DNA of 64,000 bases from Chloroflexota bacterium (GTDB lineage: Bacteria; Chloroflexota; Anaerolineae; Anaerolineales; Anaerolineaceae): the NCBI GenBank assembly GCA_012798455.1, contig JAAZNC010000010.1, positions 20,965-84,964 of the forward strand, written 5' to 3'. How positions within the stretch are numbered: position 1 is the first letter of the stretch; each line of letters opens with the position of its first letter. Both the position numbers and the translations under genes were made by a program. This document shows positions 55,507 through 64,000 of this stretch, one piece after another. Under the pieces are notes generated by a model that saw only the letters and a list, made by a program, of their open reading frames with translations, had not been told where the DNA came from and made no database searches.

Positions 55507-56615
55507 GCAAATCAACAACAAATTCTCCACAGAGCGACCAGGTTCGCAATGATGAACAGTTGGTCAAGAAGAAACCTCGCACAATCATTACGATTATTAC
55601 TTGGGTTATTGCGGTTCTGATGGTCGCCCTCATGGGCACAACCATTTATCAATATTTTAGAGGCGCATCTATCCTTGGTATCTTTGGAATAAAGACAAAA
55701 CAAAGTATCTCGGATGATTCAGTTGTAACTCTGCCCACATTCTCTGCTGATAACGGTTACCAATCACTTAAACGAGATGCAAACGCCGATACGGTTCTGC
55801 CTACCGGTTATCGCAAGAAACCGGTTAATTACACTGTCGCATCTGGTGACTCAATTTTCGGCATTGCCCAGAGTTTTGATCTGGAACCTGAAACGGTCTT
55901 GTGGGCAAACTATGACGTTTTGAATGATGATCCCCATCTGATTTCGGTAGGACAGGACCTTACCATTCCACCCATTGATGGCATTTTATATAAATGGCAG
56001 GATGGAGATACGTTGGAGAAAGTAGCAGAAAAGTATCATGCCAACGTTGAAGATATCCTGCTTTTTCCGGGCAATGATCTCGATATGACCAATCCTGCCA
56101 TAGCAACAGGAACGTTCGTGATGATCCCCGGTGGTTACCGTGCTTACGAGACCTGGGTAGTCCCCTCGATCGCCAGCAGTGATTCTGGTGTGAACTCCAC
56201 CATTCTTGGCCCCGGCGGTTGTACAACTTCAAGCGGTGGCTATGTTGGCACCTACACTTTTATATGGCCTACCCCTTATCGGGTGATTAGTGGTAATGAT
56301 TATTGGAGCGGTCACCAGGCACTTGACATGATGTGCTATCTCGGCGACGCCATTTTCGCATCCGATTCCGGTGTGGTGGTGTATGCCGGTGCAATCAGTG
56401 GGGGATATGGGAACATGGTAATGATCGATCATGGCAATGGTTATGCAACCTTATACGCCCACTTGAGTTCGGTCAATGTCACCTGTGGTCAGAGTGTTTA
56501 TCAAGGACAGGTGATCGGCGCTTGTGGTTCTACAGGAAATTCAACCGGAGCCCACCTGCATTTCGAGATTCGCCTCAACGGTGGAATGATCAATCCCTGG
56601 CAGGTGATCCAATAA
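55503..56615 (+). CDS. Membrane-anchored LysM-M23 peptidoglycan endopeptidase
   Basis: This 370-residue protein has a cytoplasmic N-terminus, a signal-anchor helix (about 28-48), two LysM domains (about 108-156 and 160-206, the first starting NYTVASGDSIFGIAQSF) and a C-terminal M23 domain (about 260-368). Its zinc ligands are in GHQALDM (H-x3-D) and HLHFEI. It is an LytM/NlpD-type lysostaphin-family endopeptidase or activator acting outside the membrane. The TTG start (55503) has GGAGG 5 nt upstream and overlaps the rho stop, so translation is coupled to rho. It is a paralogue of the gene at 60165. Confidence 0.88.
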   Translation: MSKSTTNSPQSDQVRNDEQLVKKKPRTIITIITWVIAVLMVALMGTTIYQYFRGASILGIFGIKTKQSISDDSVVTLPTFSADNGYQSLKRDANADTVLPTGYRKKPVNYTVASGDSIFGIAQSFDLEPETVLWANYDVLNDDPHLISVGQDLTIPPIDGILYKWQDGDTLEKVAEKYHANVEDILLFPGNDLDMTNPAIATGTFVMIPGGYRAYETWVVPSIASSDSGVNSTILGPGGCTTSSGGYVGTYTFIWPTPYRVISGNDYWSGHQALDMMCYLGDAIFASDSGVVVYAGAISGGYGNMVMIDHGNGYATLYAHLSSVNVTCGQSVYQGQVIGACGSTGNSTGAHLHFEIRLNGGMINPWQVIQ

Positions 56616-56643
56616 GACCCATATAGTAAATAAAAGATAACCA

Positions 56644-56677
56644 AAAAAGCACTTCATTAAAAACGAAGTGCTTTTTA
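56644..56677. terminator. Bidirectional terminator between the M23 gene and priA
   Basis: A perfect 11-bp stem (56645-56655 with 56665-56675) closes a 9-nt loop, with A and T runs at the base. It serves the two convergent units. Confidence 0.9.
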
Positions 56678-56696
56678 TTTATCAATACATCCCATC

Positions 56697-59210
56697 TCAA
56701 AGGACATCCGGTGGATTTATTGCCACACGCCAATCATCCAATCGTAGATTATCAAGAATGGGATTGAGGTCCATTCCACGCAGCAGGATCTGCTGCCGGT
56801 ATGATCCTCGGATCTTAGGGAAAAAAGGTGGTGTTGGACCACTTACATTTATTTCTGATCCAAGCCCACTAGCTGCAATTACCTGCCTGATCTGATATGC
56901 CAGCTCTTGTGCTTTTTGAAAAGCTGCTTTTTCTTCCTGATGGCGAAACTCCAGACGTACTAATTCATTGAACGGTGGATATCCTAATTTTCTTCTCTGG
57001 GTAATTTCATCATGATAGAAGCCCTTGAAATCATGAGTGGCTGCTTTGCGGATCACATAATGTTGGGGGTGATAAGTTTGCAATACCACATGACCACCCA
57101 ACGGACTGCGTCCTGCCCTGCCAGCCACCTGAGTCAGTATTTGAAAAGTTCTTTCGGCTGCCCGATAATCTGGGAAGTTCAATCCCACATCTGCCAGCAC
57201 AATTCCCACCAGTGTTACCAGCGGAAGATCCAGTCCTTTTGCAAGCATCTGTGTTCCGATCAAGATATCGGCATGGTGGTTCATAAAATGAGACAGCAGC
57301 AAATCTTCTGCTCCTCTGTGGTGAGCAGTATCCGCATCCCAGCGCAGGATCTTTGCTTTTGGGAATATGCGTGCAATCTCTTTTTCCACGGTTTGAGTCC
57401 CACTGCCATATTGACGAATCTGCTCCTTTCCGCAAACAGGGCACGTTTCCGGTTTTGAACGGAGATAGCCGCATATATGACAGGCTAATTTATTCTTATC
57501 AGCATGCCACGTAAGTGGCATATCACAATGTGGACAGCACAGCACATTTCCACAATCACGACAGAAAACATAAGAAGCGCTACCGCGGCGATTTAGAAAC
57601 AAAATAGCTTGTTGATCACGGTCCAAAACGGTTTGCAATGAAGATTGCAATGCCCTGCTCAATAAAGAACGATTCCCCAGACGTAGTTCATTTCTCATAT
57701 CCACTGTTTGCACAAACGGAAGGGATAGAGATGCAGCAGTTTTTCCGTCATTCTCAATCTTTTGGATCTCCATGTAAAGGCTTTGTCTTTTCTGCTGGAT
57801 ATATTCCTGATGGGCTAGAATTCTATCGGGTAGATGGACAATATGCCATCCCTCGCTCTGTGCTTTGAAATACAAACTGATATCCGGCGTCGCTGAACCA
57901 AGAATGATCCCCCTATTTATTGATTTCGCATAAACTATGGCACTGTTCACAGCATCATACATTGGCAGAAAATCATTCTGGTAAAAAGAGGAATCATGAA
58001 ATTCATCAATGATGATCAACCCCAGGTTCGGAAGGGTCGTGAAAAGCGCACTGCGCGGACCTATGATGATCGAGATTTTTCCCATCCTTGCCCGTCGCCA
58101 GGTATCATAGCGCTCACCGGCAGACAAACGTGAATGCACCAGACCTACCCGCCCGGGAAAACGTGCCATGAATCGTTTTACGGTTTGTGGCGTAAGTGAG
58201 ATCTCTGGTACCAGTACGACCACTTGCCTCCCCTGTGCCAGTGTATTCTCTACTGCTCGTAAATACAGCTCTGTTTTCCCCGATCCAGTCACCCCATTTA
58301 ATATTAGCGGTACATGTATCTCATTATTCTTCAGATATTTTTCAATTTGGGACCAGGCACTTTTTTGGGCAGAAGTAAGATCAGGGACGATGGCTGGTTC
58401 TACTTCAATATCCTTCAAGGGATCCCGCCAGATCTCTTCTTCCCCAAGTCGAATGAAACCCTTATCTTCCAGAAATTTCAGATCACCAGCATTTGCACCA
58501 GATGAGGCATATACCCATGCGACATTAACCGGGATGGCTTCGTTTACCAAAAAATCAATCGCTGCTATTTTTCTTTGATAAGCATTGCTATCGACTTTAC
58601 CCAATTGTTCTTTCTTTTTTTCCATTTCTTCAGGGGAAATGGCAATCTGGGCAGTACGGATCGTTTTACGATTCACGCGCGCATCAGGTAGAACGGCTTT
58701 ACTGCTTATGATCCCTTTCTTCATGAGACCTTGCAATGCATATTTCCAGTTCGTGTGAGAAAAAGCTGCTTTGATCTGTCGCGCTCTTAACTCACCGGAT
58801 TTTTGGATCTTGTGCACGATCATTTTTTGTGTTTCAGAAAGGGTAACTTTGTCGAATTCACTCGAAAGCAGAAAATATGCCATATCTGCCAATTGATTCA
58901 ATCCCGGTGGCAACATCATATGAATACAATTTGAAATTGCAGAATGATAATACTCTGCCATCCAGACTGCTATTTCCAGTTGGGCTTGATTGAGTACCGG
59001 CTCATTATCCAAGATTCCGATGATCTTTTTAACTTCTTTTACTTCGGTGTGAGGCAAAAGATCCATCACTACAGCCTGTGCTTTTAAATTTCCAAACGGC
59101 ACTACAACCAGGCAGCCTGCCTGTATTGTGGTTATGGTTGGTGGTATTTCATAATCATAGAGATCGCGAATACCTGGCATATTGATCGCCACACGAGCAA
59201 TGGAATTCAT
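56697..59210 (-). CDS. priA: Primosomal protein N' (replication restart helicase PriA)
   Basis: This 837-residue 3'-to-5' helicase restarts stalled replication forks. It has an N-terminal DNA-binding domain (about 1-100), a winged-helix part and the Walker A motif GVTGSGKTELYLRAVE (about 310). Motif II reads IIDEFHDSSFYQ, where the family consensus is DEEH. The zinc region CRDCGNVLCCPHC...CHICG...CPVCG holds the usual eight cysteines. The end of the motor domain has AGRAGR. The gene overlaps the upstream MEMO gene by 4 nt. Confidence 0.94.
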   Translation of the reverse strand: MNSIARVAINMPGIRDLYDYEIPPTITTIQAGCLVVVPFGNLKAQAVVMDLLPHTEVKEVKKIIGILDNEPVLNQAQLEIAVWMAEYYHSAISNCIHMMLPPGLNQLADMAYFLLSSEFDKVTLSETQKMIVHKIQKSGELRARQIKAAFSHTNWKYALQGLMKKGIISSKAVLPDARVNRKTIRTAQIAISPEEMEKKKEQLGKVDSNAYQRKIAAIDFLVNEAIPVNVAWVYASSGANAGDLKFLEDKGFIRLGEEEIWRDPLKDIEVEPAIVPDLTSAQKSAWSQIEKYLKNNEIHVPLILNGVTGSGKTELYLRAVENTLAQGRQVVVLVPEISLTPQTVKRFMARFPGRVGLVHSRLSAGERYDTWRRARMGKISIIIGPRSALFTTLPNLGLIIIDEFHDSSFYQNDFLPMYDAVNSAIVYAKSINRGIILGSATPDISLYFKAQSEGWHIVHLPDRILAHQEYIQQKRQSLYMEIQKIENDGKTAASLSLPFVQTVDMRNELRLGNRSLLSRALQSSLQTVLDRDQQAILFLNRRGSASYVFCRDCGNVLCCPHCDMPLTWHADKNKLACHICGYLRSKPETCPVCGKEQIRQYGSGTQTVEKEIARIFPKAKILRWDADTAHHRGAEDLLLSHFMNHHADILIGTQMLAKGLDLPLVTLVGIVLADVGLNFPDYRAAERTFQILTQVAGRAGRSPLGGHVVLQTYHPQHYVIRKAATHDFKGFYHDEITQRRKLGYPPFNELVRLEFRHQEEKAAFQKAQELAYQIRQVIAASGLGSEINVSGPTPPFFPKIRGSYRQQILLRGMDLNPILDNLRLDDWRVAINPPDVL

Positions 59211-60070
59211 GTTTGTTGGGTCGTCTCCATAATTTCAATGGCAGCAGCTCCATACCCCACCACCGATGAAAAGTCACCTGTTTCATCCCCGGATGTGCGG
59301 TAATGGAGAACCTGAACCTTTGATGCACCCAATAGTTGGGTGATTCGCAGAACGGCTGCTACTGCTCCTGCTCCACAGGCAAAACCTTTCCCATCTCTTT
59401 CTGCCTCCAGGACCTGATCTGGAGCAAGAGTTTCGATCCGTTGCAGCATTTCCTTGTCAAACATATTGGCTGTCCTCTGTTCATAAAAATGAGACAAATC
59501 AGTACTGGCTATGATCAGTGCATTTCTACCTTTGAGAACAGTAGCGGCTGCTTGAGCGATCACTTCAATTTTTTGTGGGTCATGGGTTCTGATCATTAAA
59601 GGAAACAAATGAAATTTTTCATCCAAGGTTACCTGTAAAAATGGAAGTTGTATTTCAAGGGAGTGCTCGCCATCGCGTGAGATTTCAGTTACGAAAATCT
59701 CATTTTCTACTAACCTCTGTTCAAAATCATGCAATAGTTCTCGATCAATTGGGATGATCCCCAGTGGTGTCTGGTATGCACTATGGCGGGTCGTAAGCAA
59801 TTCTTCCGGGGTGTAGGCATGAAACGGGGAAAGTATTGCTACAATGTCAAATTGCAATCCCTGCACAGCCCGATATGCAAAGGCGGCGGTTGGTCCTGAG
59901 TAGCGATAACCAGCATGGGGAGCAATCAAACCGATGATTTTTCCCTCGATCACCGGTGATTTTACCCGTGACAGGTAATCATTTATTTCTTGTTGTAACA
60001 CAGCCGGTCTATCGGAATACCAGGTTCCCGCAATTGGCGAAGGGCGGATATCAATTTCACCGTTGAACAT
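59207..60070 (-). CDS. MEMO1-family (AmmeMemoRadiSam B-like) protein
   Basis: This 287-residue protein has the MEMO fold motifs: PSPIAGTWY near the start, LIAPHAGYRYSGPTAAFAYRAV, LSPFH, the EHSLEIQLPFLQ and STDLSHFY blocks, and the GFACGAGAV cysteine segment. The MEMO histidines and cysteine are all present. Relatives are non-haem iron or copper-type proteins whose bacterial role is unclear. The ATG at 60070 has GGAGG 5 nt upstream; the longer frame starts at a TTG before that site. It overlaps priA by 4 nt. AmmeMemoRadiSam partner genes (AMMECR1, radical SAM) are not adjacent. Confidence 0.88.
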   Translation of the reverse strand: MFNGEIDIRPSPIAGTWYSDRPAVLQQEINDYLSRVKSPVIEGKIIGLIAPHAGYRYSGPTAAFAYRAVQGLQFDIVAILSPFHAYTPEELLTTRHSAYQTPLGIIPIDRELLHDFEQRLVENEIFVTEISRDGEHSLEIQLPFLQVTLDEKFHLFPLMIRTHDPQKIEVIAQAAATVLKGRNALIIASTDLSHFYEQRTANMFDKEMLQRIETLAPDQVLEAERDGKGFACGAGAVAAVLRITQLLGASKVQVLHYRTSGDETGDFSSVVGYGAAAIEIMETTQQT

Positions 60071-60106
60071 TTTAACCTCCTCTCTCAATTATAGCGGTTG
60101 CAATAA

Positions 60107-60134
60107 AAAGAAAAGGGAAGGTTTTTCCTTCCCT
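60107..60134 (-). terminator. Terminator of the second LysM-M23 gene
   Basis: Read on the minus strand, a stem of seven GC/AT pairs (60133-60127 with 60121-60115) over a 5-nt loop is followed by a T-rich run. It lies 31 nt after the stop codon. Confidence 0.8.
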
Positions 60135-60164
60135 CTTGAAGAACAGGCACCTTTCCTTCCTCAA

Positions 60165-61376
60165 TTAATACGGGTAATATTTATGTGGATTGACACGGCT
60201 ACCGTTATAACTCATTTCATAGTGCAAGTGAGGACCACTGGAATTTCCTGTGCTCCCCATAGCTCCAATAAGCTGTCCACCGAAATTGATGTAATCCCCA
60301 CAATTGACATACACTTCGTTCAAGTGAGCATAAAGAGTCTGCCATCCATTTCCGTGATCAAGTACGATTACATTTCCATAGCCCCAATCATTCCACCCGG
60401 CATACACCACCACTCCGGCATCGGCTGCATAGATCGGGTTGCCCAGATCACCACCGATGTCGATACCCCAGTGATTAATTTCCGGTGAGAATTCATAGCC
60501 GGATATAAATGTTGCGGATGTTGGCCACACAAACGCTTCTGTTCCGATTGGACCACTGTAAACTGCATCACAATGACCCGGACCTAAAATTCTAGATGTG
60601 GCTGGATCATCCCTATTGAAAAGAGCCGCCGACCAGTCATAATAACTGCGCGATCCTCCCGGTGCAAAGATCAATGTACCTACTTCAATATTCGGACTGG
60701 CATAATCCCCAATGGTTTCATAGCTTAAGCCATTTCCTGGCCATTCAATGATGTCTGCAGGAGTGATATGCAAGCCAGTCGCCACTCCATTCAATCCGTC
60801 CCCTTCCTGCCAGCGATAGGTGGTTCCATCAGTTGGATAAATATTCAAAACCTGACCGGGATAGATGGCAGCCGGGTTGTCGAGCAGAACATCATAGTTA
60901 CACCACAGAACAGTTTCCGGCTCAAGCCCAAATTTATCGGCAATTCCAATCAGGGTATCTCCGGCAACCACTTCATACTTCACAATGTCATAGCGCGAAG
61001 AAACAGTTTCATTGAGATCAGTTTTGATATCCGAAGAACGAGAAATACCCTCAAGCGGGGCAACTCCTTCATAAGCAGGCAATACTAATTCAGATGAAAC
61101 AGCCCCCTCTGTTGCAACATACAAACCACCACCAGCAGTTTGGATCTGTTCTTCTTCTAAAAAGAAGGTCTTCATCACCCAGATAACCAATCCAACCATC
61201 ACAATGGTTACCAGAACAGTTCCAAATCTAGAGACAAAATCATTCAGCCCAATTTTTTGAACACGTTTCCAGAATTTATCCCACATGGTTAGAAAACGAG
61301 GGGGGTCTTCAGATTGAGTTTGTTTATTAACTTCTTGTTTTTCATCAACATCATGCGATGTTATATTTTCGTCCAT
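60165..61376 (-). CDS. Membrane-anchored LysM-M23 peptidoglycan endopeptidase (paralogue)
   Basis: This 403-residue protein is a longer version of the gene at 55503. It has a polar N-terminus (about 1-48), a membrane helix (about 50-70), two LysM domains (about 132-182 and 184-228) and an M23 domain (about 275-400). Its zinc ligands are in NHWGIDIGG (H-x3-D) and HLHYEM. The PEGNDWGYGNVIVLDHGNGWQTLYAHL-type core is typical. GAGGTAAGA precedes the ATG. It probably acts on the wall outside the membrane. It is a single-gene unit ended by a terminator. Confidence 0.88.
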   Translation of the reverse strand: MDENITSHDVDEKQEVNKQTQSEDPPRFLTMWDKFWKRVQKIGLNDFVSRFGTVLVTIVMVGLVIWVMKTFFLEEEQIQTAGGGLYVATEGAVSSELVLPAYEGVAPLEGISRSSDIKTDLNETVSSRYDIVKYEVVAGDTLIGIADKFGLEPETVLWCNYDVLLDNPAAIYPGQVLNIYPTDGTTYRWQEGDGLNGVATGLHITPADIIEWPGNGLSYETIGDYASPNIEVGTLIFAPGGSRSYYDWSAALFNRDDPATSRILGPGHCDAVYSGPIGTEAFVWPTSATFISGYEFSPEINHWGIDIGGDLGNPIYAADAGVVVYAGWNDWGYGNVIVLDHGNGWQTLYAHLNEVYVNCGDYINFGGQLIGAMGSTGNSSGPHLHYEMSYNGSRVNPHKYYPY

Positions 61377-61465
61377 TCTTACCTCGATGCGCCATCATAA
61401 CATGGCGGTTTTTTGTGGTCAAGCGTCTGGAAGACTATTAATTTTCGTAATTAAACGCAAAAAGA

Positions 61466-61471
61466 TATAAT
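61466..61471 (+). promoter_or_regulatory. -10 box of pncC/cinA, predicted leaderless
   Basis: TATAAT at 61466-61471 is followed by six bases and then the ATG at 61478. With the usual spacing, transcription starts on the A of ATG, so the mRNA should have no leader. No -35 box is clear. Confidence 0.55.
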
Positions 61472-61477
61472 CATGAT

Positions 61478-61996
61478 ATGGCTGAAATGAAAATAGAAGA
61501 AACCTTAGGAAAATTCTTATTGCACAATGGATTAAGTATTGCCACCGCAGAATCCTGTACGGGTGGATTGATTGCGAATCGGATCACCGACATTCCAGGA
61601 TCTTCCGAGTACTTTTTAGGAGGTGTGGTTAGTTATTCTTATGAGTCCAAGATGAACTGGCTTGGAGTGAAAGAAAAGACACTTGCTGATTTTGGTGCAG
61701 TCAGTCAGGAGACAGTACAAGAGATGGTATTAGGATTGTCGCAGATGCTTAATCCAATTTGCGATCTAACCCGTTTAATGACGATGGCAGTTTCAGGCAT
61801 TGCCGGTCCGGGTGGAGGAACTCCACTCAAACCGGTTGGAACAGTGTGGATGGCTTGGGCATTTAATGGGAAGGTAAAAACTTCAGTATTCCAATTTCAT
61901 GGGGAGCGAACATCCATTAAAGCACAAAGCGCCGATCAGGCTTTGAACAGCGCTTTGAAGTTTCTTCAAGATGAGTGGATAAATCTGGATGTCTAG
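61478..61996 (+). CDS. pncC: CinA C-terminal-type nicotinamide-nucleotide amidohydrolase
   Basis: This 172-residue protein matches the C-terminal PncC domain of CinA, which hydrolyses NMN to NaMN for NAD recycling. ATAESCTGGLIANRITDIPGSS and the catalytic-site block SGIAGPGGGTPLKPVGTVW are present. The competence-damage N-terminal domain is absent, so it is the stand-alone form. No Shine-Dalgarno sequence is present; a -10 box lies right before the ATG. Its 3' end overlaps metG by 4 nt. Confidence 0.93.
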   Translation: MAEMKIEETLGKFLLHNGLSIATAESCTGGLIANRITDIPGSSEYFLGGVVSYSYESKMNWLGVKEKTLADFGAVSQETVQEMVLGLSQMLNPICDLTRLMTMAVSGIAGPGGGTPLKPVGTVWMAWAFNGKVKTSVFQFHGERTSIKAQSADQALNSALKFLQDEWINLDV

Positions 61997-63774
61997 CCTA
62001 ATCTTTCTCTTTCCTCAGTGATGATACTAGCATCCAGTTTTTTGAATAACGGGGTGGGTTTTTCAAATTTGCTTCCGGGTTGTAATTCACTGGCTTTCCA
62101 TTTCCCGGTTGCATGAGTGGGGTTATATCGTAAAATTACATGCTCTCCCAACTCGTCTTTTACTGTTTCCGTAAATTGTGAACCGAACAGACTTGTGCCA
62201 TTCCCGAAAAATTCGTGCAATTGCTGGCTTGTAAAAGGCAAGAAAGGCGCGAACATGATCTTCAAAGAGTCAATCGCTTTCATCGCTACAAAGATCGCTC
62301 TGGCTGCAGTTTGCTTATCTTCTTTTATAGTCCTCCAGGGTGAGGTTTGGTCGAGATATTTATTGACTTCACTGGCAAGGCGCATCACTTCAGCCAGGGC
62401 TGCCCGTAAATGCACTTGCTCCAATTCTTTTCCTACGTTATCGAAGCCAACTTCGATGGTTGCCAGCAGAGCTTCATCAATCTCGGTCAATTGCCCAGGG
62501 TCAGGCACAATGCCTTCCCAATATTTATAAGCAAAAGAAAGCACACGATTTGCCAGATTACCCCAAGTAGCTACCAATTCATCATTATTCCGATGATAAA
62601 ACTCCTCCCAATCCCAATCGGAATCCCGAGATTCTGGCATGATGCTGGTAAGATAATATCGAAAGGCATCCGGATCATAGCGCGATAAAAAATCTTTTCC
62701 CCATACTGCCCAGTTACGGCTACCGGAGATCTTCTGCCCTTCCAAATTGAGGAATTCGTTGGCTGGAACGTCATAAGGCAATACAAACTCTTGGACTTTT
62801 TCTTCCTTGAAAAGTTCATCGAATCTGGTTCCACACCCGATCAACTCGGCTGGCCAGATGATGGCATGAAATGGGATATTGTCCTTGCCGATAAAATAAA
62901 GGGTCTTGGCATCGATTTTCTTCCACCAATCACGCCACGCCTGTTTGTCTCCATTCAGACCACTCCATTCAATGGAAGCAGATAAATAACCAATAACCGC
63001 TTCAAACCACACGTACAGGCATTTTCCCTCCCAACCCTCCAAAGGTACTGGGATCCCCCAATCCAGATCACGTGTGATCGGACGACCATGTAATCCTTCA
63101 GACTGGATTTGCCCCAATGATTGGCGCACCACATTGGGACGCCAGTAACCTTGCCGTTGGCTCAAGAATTCCACCACCTTATCCTGCAATTTCCCGAGAT
63201 CCAAGAAAAAATGTTCCGTCTCGCGTAATTCAGGGGTCGAACCATCCATCTTGCTGCGAGGATTGATCAGTTGGGTTGCCTCCAGCAGATTACCGCAGTG
63301 ATCACATTGATCACTGCGCGCTCCTTCAAAACCACAGATATAGCAGGTCCCTTCCACATAGCGATCAGGGAGAAAACGACTTTGTGAGGTGGAATACCAC
63401 TGGAATTGTTTCTCTTTGAATAAATATCCGTTTTCCAACAGCGCGGTAAACATCAACTGCGATACATTAAAATGATTGCTGGTATGGGTAGATGTGAAAA
63501 GATCATAGGTTATGCCCATACTCTGAAACAATTCCAGAAAACCTTGATGAAAACGTTGGTAGATCTCCAAAGAAGTGGTTCCTTCGGCATCTGCACGTAC
63601 CGTAATGGGCGTGCCATGTGAATCACTGCCTGAAACCATGAGAACTTTGTCGCCTTTCAAGCGATGGTATCTGGCAATGATATCAGCGGGCAAATAAGAA
63701 CCGACCAGATTCCCGGCATGAATTTCAGCATTGGCATATGGCCAGGCAACTGCGACAAGCACATTTTCGGACAT
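61993..63774 (-). CDS. metG: Methionyl-tRNA synthetase
   Basis: This 593-residue class I synthetase has a PYANAEIHAGNLVG signature, where the usual HLGH reads HAGN (H19). KMSKS is represented by KISGSR (about residue 348). A zinc-knuckle region near 143-165 has CYICGFEGARSDQCDHCG. It belongs to the long type with an N-terminal catalytic core and a helical C-terminal anticodon domain; no C-terminal tRNA-binding domain is seen. The start at 63774 (MSENVLVAVAW) has AGAGGA upstream. Beyond it, 63826-64000 has a purine-rich stretch with only a 30-codon frame, and I see no gene there. Confidence 0.95.
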   Translation of the reverse strand: MSENVLVAVAWPYANAEIHAGNLVGSYLPADIIARYHRLKGDKVLMVSGSDSHGTPITVRADAEGTTSLEIYQRFHQGFLELFQSMGITYDLFTSTHTSNHFNVSQLMFTALLENGYLFKEKQFQWYSTSQSRFLPDRYVEGTCYICGFEGARSDQCDHCGNLLEATQLINPRSKMDGSTPELRETEHFFLDLGKLQDKVVEFLSQRQGYWRPNVVRQSLGQIQSEGLHGRPITRDLDWGIPVPLEGWEGKCLYVWFEAVIGYLSASIEWSGLNGDKQAWRDWWKKIDAKTLYFIGKDNIPFHAIIWPAELIGCGTRFDELFKEEKVQEFVLPYDVPANEFLNLEGQKISGSRNWAVWGKDFLSRYDPDAFRYYLTSIMPESRDSDWDWEEFYHRNNDELVATWGNLANRVLSFAYKYWEGIVPDPGQLTEIDEALLATIEVGFDNVGKELEQVHLRAALAEVMRLASEVNKYLDQTSPWRTIKEDKQTAARAIFVAMKAIDSLKIMFAPFLPFTSQQLHEFFGNGTSLFGSQFTETVKDELGEHVILRYNPTHATGKWKASELQPGSKFEKPTPLFKKLDASIITEERERLG

Positions 63775-64000
63775 AAATCCTCTCCCAATAAGAATAATCT
63801 CGATTTTATCATGAAGATATGGCATCTCCCGGAGGGTGATCAGTTAACCAGCAGATTCCGGAGGCTGTGGAAAAATGGAGGAAATTTGGAGAAAAGTGGA
63901 GAGAATGAAGATTTTTCAACGCAAAACCCTCTATCTGAATGGTATCTGGCAGATCACACCCTGACCGTTTTTATACTCTTTGCTTCTATTCGAGTCATTA

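Noticed and set aside
63826..64000. Possible gene start at the right edge (ATG 63875 or 63905)
   Set aside because: The frame closes after about 30 codons at TGA, with no recognisable product. The purine-rich repeats alone do not support a gene.

Overview
The window reads as a piece of bacterial chromosome made almost entirely of housekeeping genes. It most likely comes from an Anaerolineae-type member of the Chloroflexota. This is inference from gene content, since no rRNA is present. The supporting traits are a V/A-type ATPase operon, a single-chain glycyl-tRNA synthetase (GlyQ-GlyS fusion), a very large SecA, many surface proteins with LysM domains, CAP-LysM proteins with a C-terminal membrane anchor, a Gram-positive-style LexA box, a T-box leader and a CIRCE element. 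I saw no insertion sequence, prophage, CRISPR array, tRNA or rRNA.

Layout. 1-5.4 kb (minus): V/A-ATPase operon in the order H-I-K-E-C-F-A, with A cut by the window edge. 5.5-12.4 kb (plus): dihydrolipoyl dehydrogenase, giant SecA and ribosomal protein S1. 12.5-14.3 kb: a convergent membrane protein and a ferredoxin-NADP reductase-like flavoprotein. 14.4-18.9 kb (plus): a pair of M16 peptidases (one with and one without the zinc motif), AcpS, a metallophosphoesterase-like protein and a ParB-fold protein. 18.9-19.2 kb (minus): a 77-aa protein of unknown function behind a consensus promoter that contains a LexA-type palindrome. 19.3-21.4 kb (plus): frr-uppS-cdsA. 21.4-23.6 kb (minus): SIMPL lipoprotein, PspC protein and a membrane protein. 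23.6-25.5 kb (plus): a structured RNA leader candidate followed by cysK-cysE. 25.5-28.3 kb (minus): surE and two CAP-LysM proteins. 28.3-30.8 kb (plus): rpsB-tsf-pyrH. 31.0-34.9 kb (plus): T-box leader and pheST. 34.9-37.3 kb (minus): lysine 2,3-aminomutase and an aldo/keto reductase. 37.4-43.2 kb (plus): CIRCE-hrcA-grpE-dnaK-dnaJ-prmA. 43.2-46.3 kb: osmC, lexA, an SDR and a LysM lipoprotein. 46.3-56.6 kb (plus): C39-like protease, glyQS, a broken small gene, dnaG-rpoD, and rho with a LysM-M23 endopeptidase. 56.7-63.8 kb: priA, a MEMO-family protein, a second LysM-M23 protein, pncC/cinA and metG.

The genes cover energy coupling, secretion, translation, protein folding, replication priming, transcription, cysteine synthesis and envelope maintenance. 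The least ordinary signals are four. (i) There is a pseudoknot-capable leader RNA ahead of cysK-cysE. (ii) A two-member set of LexA-type boxes links lexA to an uncharacterised 77-aa gene. (iii) LexA has Ala-Ser where the Ala-Gly cleavage site is expected. (iv) SecA is about 1.5 times the usual length. Several genes also have a -10 box so close to the start codon that leaderless mRNAs are predicted.
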